From: Gadus chalcogrammus
Lineage: Eukaryota; Chordata; Actinopteri; Gadiformes; Gadidae
Reading direction: 5' to 3'
DNA length: 64,000 nucleotides
Assembly (NCBI RefSeq): GCF_026213295.1
Contig: NC_079426.1
Span: forward strand, 14,632,425-14,696,424
Each line of letters starts with the position of its first letter. Position 1 is the first letter of the stretch. The translations under genes and the position numbers were made by a program. Shown in pieces: positions 1 to 10,903 of the stretch. The notes beneath the pieces were generated by a model. That model searched no databases and was not told the origin of the DNA. It worked only from the letters and a program-made list of their open reading frames with translations.

Positions 1-134
<134 letters not shown>

Positions 135-525
135 GTGTGTTCTTTCATATCTGGTAACAAGGTCTGGTTGTGTGTGACTACAGAAGCCCATTCCTGGACT
201 GCTGTTCAACACTGTGTACCAGCGAAAGGGTGACTCATGGGGGAGTGAAAGCACCCCCTTTGCATTGTGGGTATTCTGTTCAGTGTTTCTAAAACACAAA
301 CACACGCGAGCCATACATTGAAACACACTGTGCATACATACCAATAAGGCTGGCTCCGGGGACATGTATTGAATTGAAATTCAGTCTTGTTTGCGTTATC
401 ATGTGAATTTTATGGGGGGGGGAATTTAGTGTTTGATCCATGTCTGATACATTCATGCAAATGAAGCCCTTTGAGACTACACTTGTGTTATGCGCAAGTG
501 TGTTTGTCTGCTTGTGTATGCGCAG

Positions 526-635
526 CAAGAGCCTCTCCGTGGAGCACCCTACAGTAAATGCAGTGCCCTCAGCGACCTCTCCGACCGACCCTCCTCCTAC
601 ACCATGCAACAGCCTCTCAGCACCACTTGTACATG
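526..635 (+). other. Doubtful exon-like segment on the plus strand
   Basis: A pyrimidine/TG-rich run ending in GCAG precedes 526, and a strong donor (ACATG followed by GTGAGT) follows 635. Between them one frame is open for 36 codons: QEPLRGAPYSKCSALSDLSD, then RPSSYTMQQPLSTT. The length of 110 bp is not a multiple of three. I recognise no family. It would belong to a gene antisense to adgra2 or be chance. Confidence 0.2.
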
Positions 636-735
636 GTGAGTATTCCTGTGGCGTACGCATGCATCGACCACACCACTGGGATTAAACATCCATATTCTAG
701 TGTCGGCAAAAGTTAGAAGTTAGAGCATGCTTTTT

Positions 736-740
<5 letters not shown>

Positions 741-808
<68 letters not shown>
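741..808. repeat. (GT)34 microsatellite
   Basis: An uninterrupted GT dinucleotide array lies in the intron after exon 12, followed by a short GTGTGTGTAG remnant. Confidence 0.95.
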
Positions 809-810
<2 letters not shown>

Positions 811-3391
811 CTGTGTGTGTAGTTCACAACTTCACAGTAGATGACGCAATAGTGCATCTGTCAGCGAAGCAAAACAACCAAAATTAAATCTAGAATATGT
901 CAGGATCGCGGTTCGCACTGCATGAGAGGAGGAGATGTAAAAAGAGGAAAATGAAAGACAAGATATGTATGCACACACACACACGTGTAAATATATACTC
1001 TCTCACATATACATGTGAGAGGGAGATAAAAATACAGCAGAATGAAAAGAAGATATGTAAACACCACACACACGCGTGCATATATATATAGAAATAATAG
1101 AGAGAGGAAGGAGGAGACGAGGAAGAGGAGGCAAGTAATGTGTGGTGAAGAGAACAAGGGGAATGGGGATGAGCAGAGAGATCACAGAGGGAGTCAGTCT
1201 TTCAAATTTCTAGCTCATGATCAAAACTCACAGAGCAGCGTGGGTTCCTGTGTGACTCGGCATTCAACGCACATTCACATATTCTCATACCTCACGAATT
1301 AAGGGCCCCCGGTGACTTTGACTAAAGTCACAACAACGCGTGAAATGTCAGCCGGTGCATATCTTTCTCTGTGCTACTGTGACACATCTCCCAGTAAAAC
1401 AGGTAATTAACACAGGACAGAACGGAGGTGGAGAGAGATTTGGTCCGACGGGATTCGATTGGATCGTGAGAAGAGTGACAAAACACCCAGAAAACCCAGT
1501 GTGTTAGCATAGCCCAGAGTAAACTCTCAATTGAAAGTTATGCAAATAACATTTGAATAAACATTGTTTCTGTTGGAAGAGGCATTTGATTGAACTTCTT
1601 TCATAATATAGCATATTTTGAAAATACACTTATATTATCAGCTAACAAGACATACTTGCAGCTGACTAGCAGGGTGAACATGAACTATGAAGATAGGTAT
1701 CGCAGCAGCGAGGCACAAAGAATTCTAACTTCTCCCTCATAGTACACGAACGCACAACTGAACCAAGCCTGGCTGTAAAAGTCTCCAGCCACGGAGAGTG
1801 CACATACTTGTTACTGAAAAGCGATGCCAAGTCCTCCAGAATGTGTCCAGACCGCCTGTTCTAAGCAACAGGGACAAGTTATTCTGGGCTCGAGTTTCAA
1901 AGGGGGAGAGAAGGTCTGTCTTCTAAACTACAGCGTGTGTGTATGTGTGGGGTGAGTGTGTGTGTGTGTGTGTGTGTGCCTTTTTGTATGGCAAAGAGTC
2001 CATCTGGAGCAATACATCTTCAAAGCAAAGATGTTGATGTTCTATAATATTGCATGTCTTAAGAAATGTAGGGAGCATAGTTTTTCCCATGACACATAAG
2101 CACACATACATATAGCTTGGAGCGTTTTATCATCTTTTGTGCGAGCGAATGTGGAAATCTCAAGGCTTTGCGTGCGGTTCGATGCTACAGCATCGCTACT
2201 TTACCCAATTAATATGTGAAATGGGAAATATTATGACACATTTATAGAATATATTATATTTCTACGCTGATTATATTACAACAATAGAATGAATGCATTT
2301 CTAAATGACAAGCTTACAATTCTTTAAGGGTCTTTTCTTTTTTATATAACGCGGGGGGCCTTGAGACGAAAAATAAACATTAATTAATTGACCACATTAC
2401 GACCATTTCATACGGGACACGAATCGTGCAACTGTCTTCCATTGCTGCATGTGGCTTGGAGTCATGTCACATGATGTTGCTAACATAGGCGTCGCTAATG
2501 GTACGCCTGTGACCAAAAACATCTGCAACCTGCAAATGGCTTGTCCTGGAACGTCCATTAATGCCACTCAATCTGCCCCCACTAAGACACTGCATAGAGT
2601 TAGATGAGAGCTAACTGTTCCAGCCGCCAATAATATTGTCAGAGACATGCAAGGTGGGAATGCCCTCCAGCAAGGTCACCGCTGTAGCAATATCTAATAC
2701 TTTCTTCGGGGACAATATTTTTATATCCCACACTGCCAAGAACGTATCCGGTCGTCATTTAACGCAAAATAAGGGTCAGTGGATATTGAAATTCTTCAGC
2801 TGGATACCTTTAGCATGTATGTTAAATTGATGCAGAGCTGCGTGTTTACATCCAATTTCTGTTATGAGGTAATACTATCTGGCAATCGCTTGGAGGTAGG
2901 CTAAAGAGCAATGGGAGGGACATTAGCGTCGGTTCATACAGTCAAAAGGGATTGACTCGTAGTGTGGGGGTTCTGTTCAGACAGGGCAGGGGAATACGCC
3001 CAGCACGACCATGGAGAACAACAAATTCAGCAGAAATCCCCAAATGCAGTATTGCTAGCTTCATGCTGTGTATAGGGGATGAATAGGAGTCTTGAATTCT
3101 AATCAACAAACACAGAATATTTCAATAAAACAATATTGAACTAATCATTCAGACATGGAAATGAATAACAGAGACAATCACTCGGAAATAATCACCAGGG
3201 AACATAAATTACATACATTACTACAAGATAACTATTGAAAAGGTGTTGATTTAGATAACGAAGAATATGCATACAAATAAGGATAATGAAATAAATGAAC
3301 ACTGATAACAATGAGAGTAAATAACTTTTATGTTGTCTTTGTGATATTCTCCCCTGTTACGTTAATTAGTATAAGAAATTTAGCAATAGGA

Positions 3392-3439
3392 GTGCCCCAG
3401 CTGGAGTCTATCAGCAGAGATAGACTCCAGCTGGGGCAC
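3392..3439. repeat. Perfect inverted repeat, 21-bp arms, 6-nt loop
   Basis: The left arm 3392-3412 (GTGCCCCAGC...TCTATC) and the right arm 3419-3439 (GATAGACTCC...GGGGCAC) are exact reverse complements around the loop AGCAGA. The arms are GC-rich in an AT-rich context. It could extrude as a hairpin in DNA or RNA. It has no TE-type target duplication that I can see. Confidence 0.95.
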
Positions 3440-4023
3440 CGCACTCTGAGCCTGTCAACCTGAACAGCTGGACTGCTATACCAAACAGTGTTGTTCTGAC
3501 TTACTAGTGGTAATTATGTTTGTTGTGTATGCCTTGAACTCTGCATTAGGGTGGCATTTACAACAGACTCTGCAGGCAGATTCAACGTTGTTACTATTTC
3601 ACAGCCAGTGTCGCGAACCCTGGTCTGCCTGGTGGGTCAGAATGCTGCAAATCAGAAGCCATGGGATATGGCATGATTGACATGACCCTGAATCGCCCTG
3701 ACTCCAATCTGTAAATTCTCTATGTAAAAAAAAAATGCGATACAGGATTTTAAGCAGGGAAAGGGCTGTCTCTACATAGATGCTCAAGGGACCCAATTAC
3801 ATACTGGACATTATTAACTATTAATTATTAATTATTATTAATATGCACTTGTATGATGCTCTATGTTTTTTGCTGTGTTTTCGTCCTACCTTCTATACTG
3901 CCATGCTTTCTTAAGCTTTTTTACGGGATTAATGAGGACCCTCAAAATGATTCGAACACCGAAAGACGAGACAGGAAGGTCCTCCGGAGTTTCTCTAAAC
4001 AGGCCCCGCCCCTCCCCTCGTAC

Positions 4024-4303
4024 CTTGCCCAGCTGATTGGCCGGCGGGGGCAGACTGCTTCCGTTGAGCACGTGACATTGGATGCTGAGCAGCGAGCCCG
4101 CCGCCTCCTCGGGGTCCGGCTCTCTGTCGCCCACGTCCCGCTGGGAGTGCTGGCGGCGGCGGTTACCATTGGGGCGGGGGGCGTGGGGGGAGGAGGAGGA
4201 GGGAGGAGGAGGGGGAGACGGCCTGCTGGATCACCACGCAGGACAGACCCGGGGAGGAGGCCGGACGCACGCTGAGGGCCTCCAGGGCGATGTTCGCAGA
4301 CAC
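4024..4303 (-). CDS. adgra2: adgra2 exon 12: GAIN region, apparent 1-base frameshift
   Basis: The first part reads VSANIALEALSVRPASSPGL, then SCVVIQQAV. This matches the N-I/V-ALEA core and C-x-V/A-x-Q of ADGRA2/3, and the frame runs into a TAA soon after. The last part, in another frame, reads VGDREPDPEEAAGSLLSIQC, then HVLNGSSLPPPANQLGK, before donor GTACGA. The L-x-I-Q-C-x-V piece corresponds to LSFKCNV/LRFRC of the family. The switch lies between about 4229 and 4134, in a CCT/C-rich tract (about 4172-4215). Length is 280 bp where phase 0-0 needs 279, so there is again one extra base. The acceptor CTCTCGACCAAG is acceptable. This is the last adgra2 exon I could find; nothing matching the GPS or 7TM lies in 1-4023. 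Confidence 0.78.
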
Positions 4304-4665
4304 CTTGGTCGAGAGATGGAAATAAGGAAGCAATGCTTTATAAATATAAAATAAAAAAAAAGACAGGGACAGCAGGATGTGGAGCAGGAAGGGGCGGAGC
4401 CAGAGACATGACACATTTTATTGCAATATAATTTAGTTGGATGGCTTTCATCCAATGAGACAGTAGACAGGAAAGAGGAAGATATAAATCAAACAAACAG
4501 GGAAGGGCCGAGGTAAAGCAGCACTAGGAAATGTACAGTGGCAAAATTCGCATCCGATGAACCTACCCGACAATAACAAAGGTACCGCTATGAGCGGCTG
4601 TGGCCGTCCAGCATATATGTGTGTGTGCGTGCGTGCGTGTGCGCGTGCGTGTGCGCGTGGGGTAC
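4304..4665 (-). other. adgra2: adgra2 intron 11
   Basis: A 362-bp intron from donor GTACCC to acceptor ACCAAG. On the plus strand it starts with a GTGC/GCGT-rich stretch (4621-4660). Nothing else was recognised. Confidence 0.75.
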
Positions 4666-4827
4666 CTTGGACACGACCTGGTGGTCCGTGGTCAGAGCCA
4701 TGTCGGCGATGCGCTCCACACACTGGACGATGCGGGTGCAGGCCCGCGCCTCGTCCTGTGCCATCCACAGGACGTGCTCCTCCACCAGCATCATGTTGCT
4801 GCCGATGTCCCACACGTAGCCCCCCAG
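4666..4827 (-). CDS. adgra2: adgra2 exon 11: GAIN region, helical segment
   Basis: This 162-bp exon (phase 0-0) covers residues 488-541. It reads LGGYVWDIGSNMMLVEEHVL, then WMAQDEARACTRIVQCVERI, then ADMALTTDHQVVSK. Human ADGRA2 reads VDMASNLMLVDEHLLWLAQ here, and ADGRA3 shares ACSRIVQCLQRIA. The acceptor is GTCTCCACAG and the donor GTACCC, the latter weak. The intron to exon 12 is short, 362 bp. Confidence 0.9.
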
Positions 4828-4883
4828 CTGTGGAGACCGCCGAAACACCTCGTTATGGTCCCATTCATATACGTATATAGTAC

Positions 4884-5020
<137 letters not shown>

Positions 5021-6055
5021 CTATATATACAGTATGTATGTATATAAATATACACATTTTTACACATACACACACACACATATATAGTTTATATACAGTA
5101 TGTATGGACATGTTTAGAAATCTTTATACATACATATATAGATACATAGACACACCCACACACACACACATATATATATATATATGGATATATATATACT
5201 TGTGCACACACAGTATATACTCTTTATATAGATCATGTATAATATATAAAATATATATTCATAGTAGCATAACGACTGGATGCCCTTAGCAGTGTTTTAT
5301 TGCTATCATGCACACACACAACCATATACACACAAACACACACAGGCAAACAGCAGCCATACACACTCAGACTCATCATTACATCAATCACGTCGACAAC
5401 AATAGACACATTTATAATATAATCTCCAGTCCGAAGTATGAGGGTGGAAAAAAGTGTCTTCATTCATTACGGGCAGATTTAATTTCGATTATCCCTACCG
5501 TTGGGACATAATCACTTCCTTGGGATGACAGTTAGCTATTCACACCTCCTTCCTTTCACCCCCCTTTTTAATTTCCAGTTGCTTCATCATACTGCTCCTC
5601 TGTGGCTTACGAGGGTGGTCATGGTGGGAAGATACAAGCTGCTGTGAATATCCAAGAAATACCCTGCTGCAGCGGTGGAGGCTGAACGAGCACAGACACA
5701 CACACACACCAGCTAGCTACAGGTATGAGCAGCTCCACCGTTCATTATGGGAGACGCTGGATTATCTGCGGCCTCGCAAGACCCGACCTTTTAAACATGA
5801 CGTGAGGCACCGATAACCTGATAACCCCTCTCCCAGCCACGGGAAACAAAAGGGGAAGGGAGTCATTTGTGGGTTTTAAATAGAGCGCGCTCCCAAGAAG
5901 AATGCACATGTGTCGTCTTCAGGGCGGTGATTGCCATTCAGCTCGGCCAGCAGCACATTAGCGAAAGGAAAGGAGGTAAAACGTTAAGCTGTCTACAATC
6001 GATTGAGGGACTTTGAGCAAGAACGCGTCGTTCTGCCTGTGTCTTTTTAAAAAGC

Positions 6056-6570
6056 CCCCCTCTCTCTCTCCCTCTATCCATCTCTCTACACGTCTCTCTT
6101 TCTCTCTGTGCACACGTCTCTCTCCCTCCCCGTCTTCTTCTCTCAAAATGTCTTTGTCTTTCTCTCGCTCTCTCCCTATGTCTCACTCTTTCCGTCTGTC
6201 TTTATGTCTCGCTTTCTCTCAGCATGTCTGTCTCTCTCTCCCACAATCCTCAGTTTGTGTGTGTCTTTCTCTCAGCATGTCTTTCTAACTCTCGCTCCCT
6301 CCATCTCACTCTATCCATCTGTCTCTCTGTCTCTCTGTCTCTCTTTTTTCTCAGCATGTTTGTTGTCTCTCTCCATCTGTCTCACTCTTTCCATCTGTCT
6401 TGTTGTCTCTCTTTCTCTCAGAATGTCCGTCTCTCTCTCCCTCCGTCTCACTTTTCCCCTCTGTGTTTATGTCTCTCTTTCTCTCAGCATGTCTGTCCCT
6501 CTCTCTCTCCCTCTCTACCATCTGCATGAGTGTGTCTCTCTCGCTCTGCATGACCATCTATCTATCTCTC
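6056..6570. repeat. Degenerate TCTC-rich pyrimidine repeat
   Basis: About 500 bp of TCTCTC sequence carries a recurring, imperfect longer unit of the form CTTTCTCTCAGCATGTCT followed by CTCTCTCCCTC. The unit appears at roughly 60-120-bp spacing (6210-6230, 6270-6285, 6350-6360, 6412-6428, 6478-6495). It looks like a decayed minisatellite grown out of a CT microsatellite. Confidence 0.8.
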
Positions 6571-6963
6571 TGCTTTCCCTTTCACCACCCCCGCATCAAA
6601 TTGAATTGGTGGAAAAAATCCCTTGATTCTTCTGTCCCACGCAGCATCTACTCAACAGATTTCCACTACTGTAACAGGAGCTGTAGCTGCCCACCTTTGG
6701 CAGAAATCGGATTGAAACGTGCACATCCGAAATGTCAGCGTAAATGAAAAAGGAATGTGGTTGCCCTTTAAATCCTATTAGCTCAGATTACTGTTTAATT
6801 CATAAAAGCACAACTGTGCATGTTTCTAGTGTAGGCTGCCTATCACAATCACTAACACCTTTACCCACCACAGAGCGTATGTGTCGTTCCACCATGTCTA
6901 AATATGTTTTTGCTTTTGTGAAGGACTTTGTGCGTGTGTGTGTGCGTTGTGGTGTGTTCCTAC

Positions 6964-7113
6964 ATCTCTGTGCTTCTCGGCCAGCCGGGTGAGCCTCTCC
7001 ACCAGGTGCGTGACGAAGATGACGTCCATTACGTCGGTAAACAGCGCCGCCCTGCTGGTGAGCGCCACCAACTGCTGCCCCAAGGGCCTAGCGTTACTGG
7101 CGTTGATGGTCAT
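6964..7113 (-). CDS. adgra2: adgra2 exon 10: start of GAIN region
   Basis: This 150-bp exon (phase 0-0) covers residues 438-487. It reads MTINASNARPLGQQLVALTS, then ALFTDVMDVIFVTHLVERL, then TRLAEKHRD. Human ADGRA2 has MPINASNALTLAHQL and FSDMMDVVYVAQMI. INASNA is more like ADGRA2 than ADGRA3 (LNLTNA). The first codon is an internal Met, not a start. The acceptor ends CCAAG, and the donor is GTAGGA. NAS gives a sequon. The helical pattern fits the N-terminal helices of a GAIN domain. Confidence 0.9.
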
Positions 7114-8098
7114 CTTGGCAAACAAGGAGAGAGGAAAATACATATTATAATACTTATGACTTAATTTTTTTTGGCAAGGCAAGGCAACTTTATTGATAGT
7201 ACTTTTCATACACGAGGCAAACTCAAAGTGCTTCACTAAAAACATCATCATAAAATAATAAAATAGATAAGTCAATAGAATAAAATGGATAAGTAAGAGA
7301 AAAAAAAGGCAAAGTAAAAGAATTACAGTGCAATGTATTTAAGATTTAGCAGAAAGCTAATGCAAACATAAATGTCTTCAGTCCCGTTTAAAAGTAGTCA
7401 GAGTTTGGCAAGTCTTAAATTCATGAGAGAGCCTGTTTTTTTTTGGATTGTATTTTGTTTTGTTATTTTAGTCTTTTAAAACTTTAATGTATGTGTTTTG
7501 AAGGTGACTAGGTTTAAAACAAATCCTTGTTCTGAAAAGCACCCCACACCTAATTAAACAGTAATTATTCACCTTGTTTGCTTATTGGCAAGGGCTAGGG
7601 CTACAATACTGAAATAATTATTGTCTGTGTTTCATCCTGTGATTAAAACATCTGTTAGGAAATAGAGGTGCATACTGACTAAGAATGAGATTCATTTGTA
7701 TTACAATAAGCATAAACAATGTGTGTAGTGTGTGTAATGAGTCTGTAGGGAACGCTGAATGATGAATAAAAAAAGTACGTAAGCTGATACAGCATGGAAA
7801 CCCAATACGTTAACATATTGAAGTATATAGATTACTGGACCTCAATAATATCTGTTAATTGTCAGGGGAGTTAATCATTTCATTAAACGGAAATTAATTG
7901 TTTACATGGCATCATAATGGTAACAATAATTAAAAAGGAAAGTACATTAGATGACACAAAACGCATGACAATTAAAGTATATCGGTTCAAATTCGTGGTG
8001 AGTTGTTGTGTGTTTTGTAATCAAGATAGCAGTGTCAACTCCCCAGTTCAGGCCGTGGTTTAGAGAGGGGGTGGGGGGAGGTCGAGGGTCCGTCCTAC
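7114..8098 (-). other. adgra2: adgra2 intron 9
   Basis: About 1 kb, AT-rich. It contains the dispersed-repeat copy at 7173-7440 and otherwise unremarkable single-copy-looking sequence. Confidence 0.8.
7173..7440. mobile_element. Common teleost dispersed repeat (non-LTR/SINE-tail-like), degraded
   Basis: It starts with GGCAAGGCAAGGCAACTTTA, then a degraded ...ATAGTACTTTTCATACA and ...CAAAGTGCTTCAC. Later come GCTAATGCAAACATAAATG and a ...TTTAAAAGTAGTCAGAG block. This order is typical of a repeat family seen all over teleost genomes (from memory). I cannot name the family or see clear ends. Confidence 0.5.
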
Positions 8099-8361
8099 CT
8101 GGGTGTTCTCGTGCAGCGCGCGGGTCAGCTCGCTGGCGTAGGGGCACTGGGTGTAGTCCTCCTCGGCCCAGCGGCCTGCCCGGTCGCACCGCCGCCACGC
8201 CTTCTTCTCTGGCCGGGGGGCCGCCCGCTGGGGGGGGGGGACGCTGCTGACGATGGGGGTTGTGTCGGGCGGGGGCGTGACCGGCCAGGTGTGGCGCAGA
8301 GCCAAACGTAGACGGGGCACAGGGCAGGAAGGCCAGGATGCCGGCCAGGGTCTTCGGCCAC
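8099..8361 (-). CDS. adgra2: adgra2 exon 9: hormone-receptor (HRM) domain, apparent 1-base frameshift
   Basis: The exon starts in one frame with [14 protein letters not shown], which matches human WPRTLAGITAY. It ends in another frame with [19 protein letters not shown], then [18 protein letters not shown], which matches the HRM core (CDRAGRW, DY-x-x-C-x-Y). The frames change between 8319 and 8208. The most suspicious place is an 11-base C run in coding sense (8230-8240). The exon is 263 bp, but both splice phases (2 in, 0 out) call for 262, so one extra base is present. The most likely cause is a homopolymer sequencing or assembly error, though a real frameshift allele or a decayed gene is possible. 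The acceptor is GTCCTCTCAG and the donor GTAGGA. The linker between the first HRM Cys and WRRC is long and rich in Pro, Arg and Ala. Confidence 0.85.
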
Positions 8362-8906
8362 CTGAGAGGACAACATGACAACTTGGATTTTTGTCAAAGA
8401 CAATTTCGCTTTCGGTACGTCTATTTCTTAACCTTCTGGTCAATCTTTTCCAAGAGCAGGAAGAACAGTTTTTCGTTTCTTGGTTTCAGGGTAACATCGT
8501 CTCATCTCAAGACGGAGCTCGGTGCTTTGAATGGGCCCATATTGGCGAGAGGGAGGGCTGGACTTTAAATAAAAATATAACTGCATATTTATGCTCCTTG
8601 TCGTTTTTCCAATGATGTTGTTTGCTTTTTCTCATGTTTTTTAACCATTTTTCTCGCCCTGGGAACTGTTGACTGATGAAAAAGAGCTCCCATGTGAGTT
8701 AGAGATTGGTAATTGTGTTTCATTAGGCTAGATATATTGATAACACTCATTACCCTCTCCCAGCAGGTTTCAGAGTGGAGGTTAAACTTTGAGCAAAGTC
8801 AAAAATCAATCAATATCGCTTTTACTTTATTGTTACTTTCTAAACGGAAGGTGACTTTATTTAAAGTAGAAGGTTAACAGCTCAAAAGCTGTTTTGACAG
8901 CCATTC

Positions 8907-8909
<3 letters not shown>

Positions 8910-8973
<64 letters not shown>
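8910..8973. repeat. (CA)32 microsatellite
   Basis: An uninterrupted CA array followed by GAGAGAGG. Confidence 0.95.
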
Positions 8974-8976
<3 letters not shown>

Positions 8977-9797
8977 AGAGGGGAAATCTGTCCCCTCTCT
9001 ACAAAAAAGACAGAGAATGGTTCTAATTTTCCAGCCCATTACGCCCGGAGCCACCGCGGTCCCTCCCGTCTCTGGGCTCTGGAAGGTGGGCCACAGTCAG
9101 AGTACAGTGGGCTCCAACATGCAAGGGACAGTAAAACGTGCTGCCGGGTTTAAGCTGTAACCCCAGTATTAAATCTCCTCCAACCACCACGGCAGCACAG
9201 CCCACAGGGGTAGCGGAGGAGAATAGAGAGAGGTGGGCTGAGGACAGAGGGAAGGAGGGAGAGAGAGAAGGACACACAGATGGGGAAGGAGAGGGAGAAT
9301 GAGAGGGACGGAGAAAGAAAGAGACAGACAGACTTTCAGAAGAAGTAGCGAGTAGGGATGGCATGACAATCAACTACATGCTTGAATCAACACACCATCT
9401 GCTGCGATTGATAAACTTGCGCCCTCGTACATCCATCAATAAAAGCTTAAAGCATGACAAATTGTCGCAGCTTGAATAAAATATCACAATATTCTACCCA
9501 GCAATATATAATGTATAAATTGGGGCGGTTCTATCGTGTCTTTGTAACGGTGTCATCTTGGATAGCACTGTGCAGGGCAATGGGAATACTTCACTATTTA
9601 TTTTTCCAGTTGGGGACCAATGGAAGGCTCCCATCTCGAGGAATAGCTAATCATGTGTTGCCTGCAAGCAAATTTGAAAGAAGTATTAGCCTAGCATGAA
9701 TCAACCAATAAATAGAGCAAGTATCCCAGCAGGAGTGTATCCGTTTGACAGCAGACTTGCGGGATCCACCTAGATAGGCAAAAGCCGTGCAGAGTTG

Positions 9798-9920
9798 CCC
9801 TGTTGCGCCGTAAAACTAGCCCGTTTCACCTAGCAAAGCTACCCTGTTTAACCGCATGGAGGTGGCCTGTTTAGAACAGCAGAGATGGCCTGGTTAACAG
9901 CACACAGCTAATCTGTTGCA
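9798..9920. repeat. Degenerate tandem repeat, 22-24-bp period
   Basis: A CCTGTTT-like core recurs at about 9799, 9821, 9843, 9867, 9889 and 9912, spaced 22-24 bp. It is often followed by A-A-C-A-G-C/A-C-C and preceded by GGTGG or AGCTA. The six units are clearly related but diverged. Confidence 0.65.
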
Positions 9921-10535
9921 CAGTGGATGGCTAGCTAGAGTGCGAGGAAGGTGGGTGGTGTTGGTGGTAATTAGACATGTCATGGCAAAGAACTTAAAAG
10001 CGCATGATAAATAGAATAGTCTTTTTTTTTTCTTTTTTTTTACTACCAGGCACACTGCAGTGCCGACAGTATGCTTTGCCTGTCATCTGTCATCGCCATA
10101 GACACAAAGTCACCTGATGGAAGAATGTTGGGGATCCAGTGGCTGAGCTGTCGTGCTGTGTTGTAGTTTCTGACACATTAATTCTCTCACTTAGTGTATG
10201 ATCCACCGTATGTCTGATCATCTCATCGCAGCTCATGGCTTGTGGAGATGCCTGTCGCGTGCTTGAATTGCCTCATTCTTTCGACTGTTCCTTTTTTTTC
10301 ATTGGGACACCAGGTATGGGCATTGATATGTGCACAATGAAAATAAACCATAATTGCTTTTGTTATTGTTGTTGTCGTGGTCATCGCCTGTTCGAGTATT
10401 TTAATAACCAATTTACAATTATTGTTCTGCACCAAATAATGAATAGCTTGGACATGACATCGTACAGCAGACCCTGAGGTCATTTGACCCCCACCCACAC
10501 CCCCTCATCGGGGTAAACAACAAGGCTCCACTGAC

Positions 10536-10700
10536 CTGAAGTCCCCCTTGTTGTTGCTCATTCTGTCGGCTGCGCAGTACGTGGCTGACGTCTCCACCAC
10601 GACAATTTCCATCTGACGGGACCTGTTGCCACGGGAACTGATCACCTGGCACTCCCAGACGCCAGCTACGCCCACGTCAATGTTGGACAGGAAGATCTCA
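10536..10700 (-). CDS. adgra2: adgra2 exon 8: second part of the Ig-like domain
   Basis: This 165-bp exon (phase 2 to phase 2) covers about residues 295-350. It reads SEIFLSNIDVGVAGVWECQV, then SSRGNRSRQMEIVVVETSA, then TYCAADRMSNNKGDFR. The second Ig cysteine is in WECQV. EIVVVETSA-YC leads into the HRM domain, and human ADGRA2 reads [20 protein letters not shown] here. The acceptor is CCCTGACCAG and the donor GTCAGT. There is an NRS sequon. A (GT)n array of about 120 bp (10783-10902) begins about 80 bp upstream of the acceptor. Confidence 0.9.
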
Positions 10701-10781
10701 CTGGTCAGGGGGGATACAGAGGAGGGAGACAGACTGTAAACACTGAAAAGGGTGTGTATGTGTCTGTGTGTGTGTGTGTTC

Positions 10782-10903
<122 letters not shown>

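Larger units (their letters stand above)
8362..10535 (-). other. adgra2: adgra2 intron 8
   Basis: A 2.2-kb intron. It holds a (CA)n array (8910-8973), a GAGAGG-rich purine stretch (9215-9340) and a 22-24-bp degenerate tandem repeat (about 9798-9920). The remainder shows no coding signal. Confidence 0.8.

Noticed and set aside
3853..4275. 140-codon plus-strand open frame
   Set aside because: Antisense to adgra2 exon 12; Gly/Arg-rich because of the GC-rich tract.
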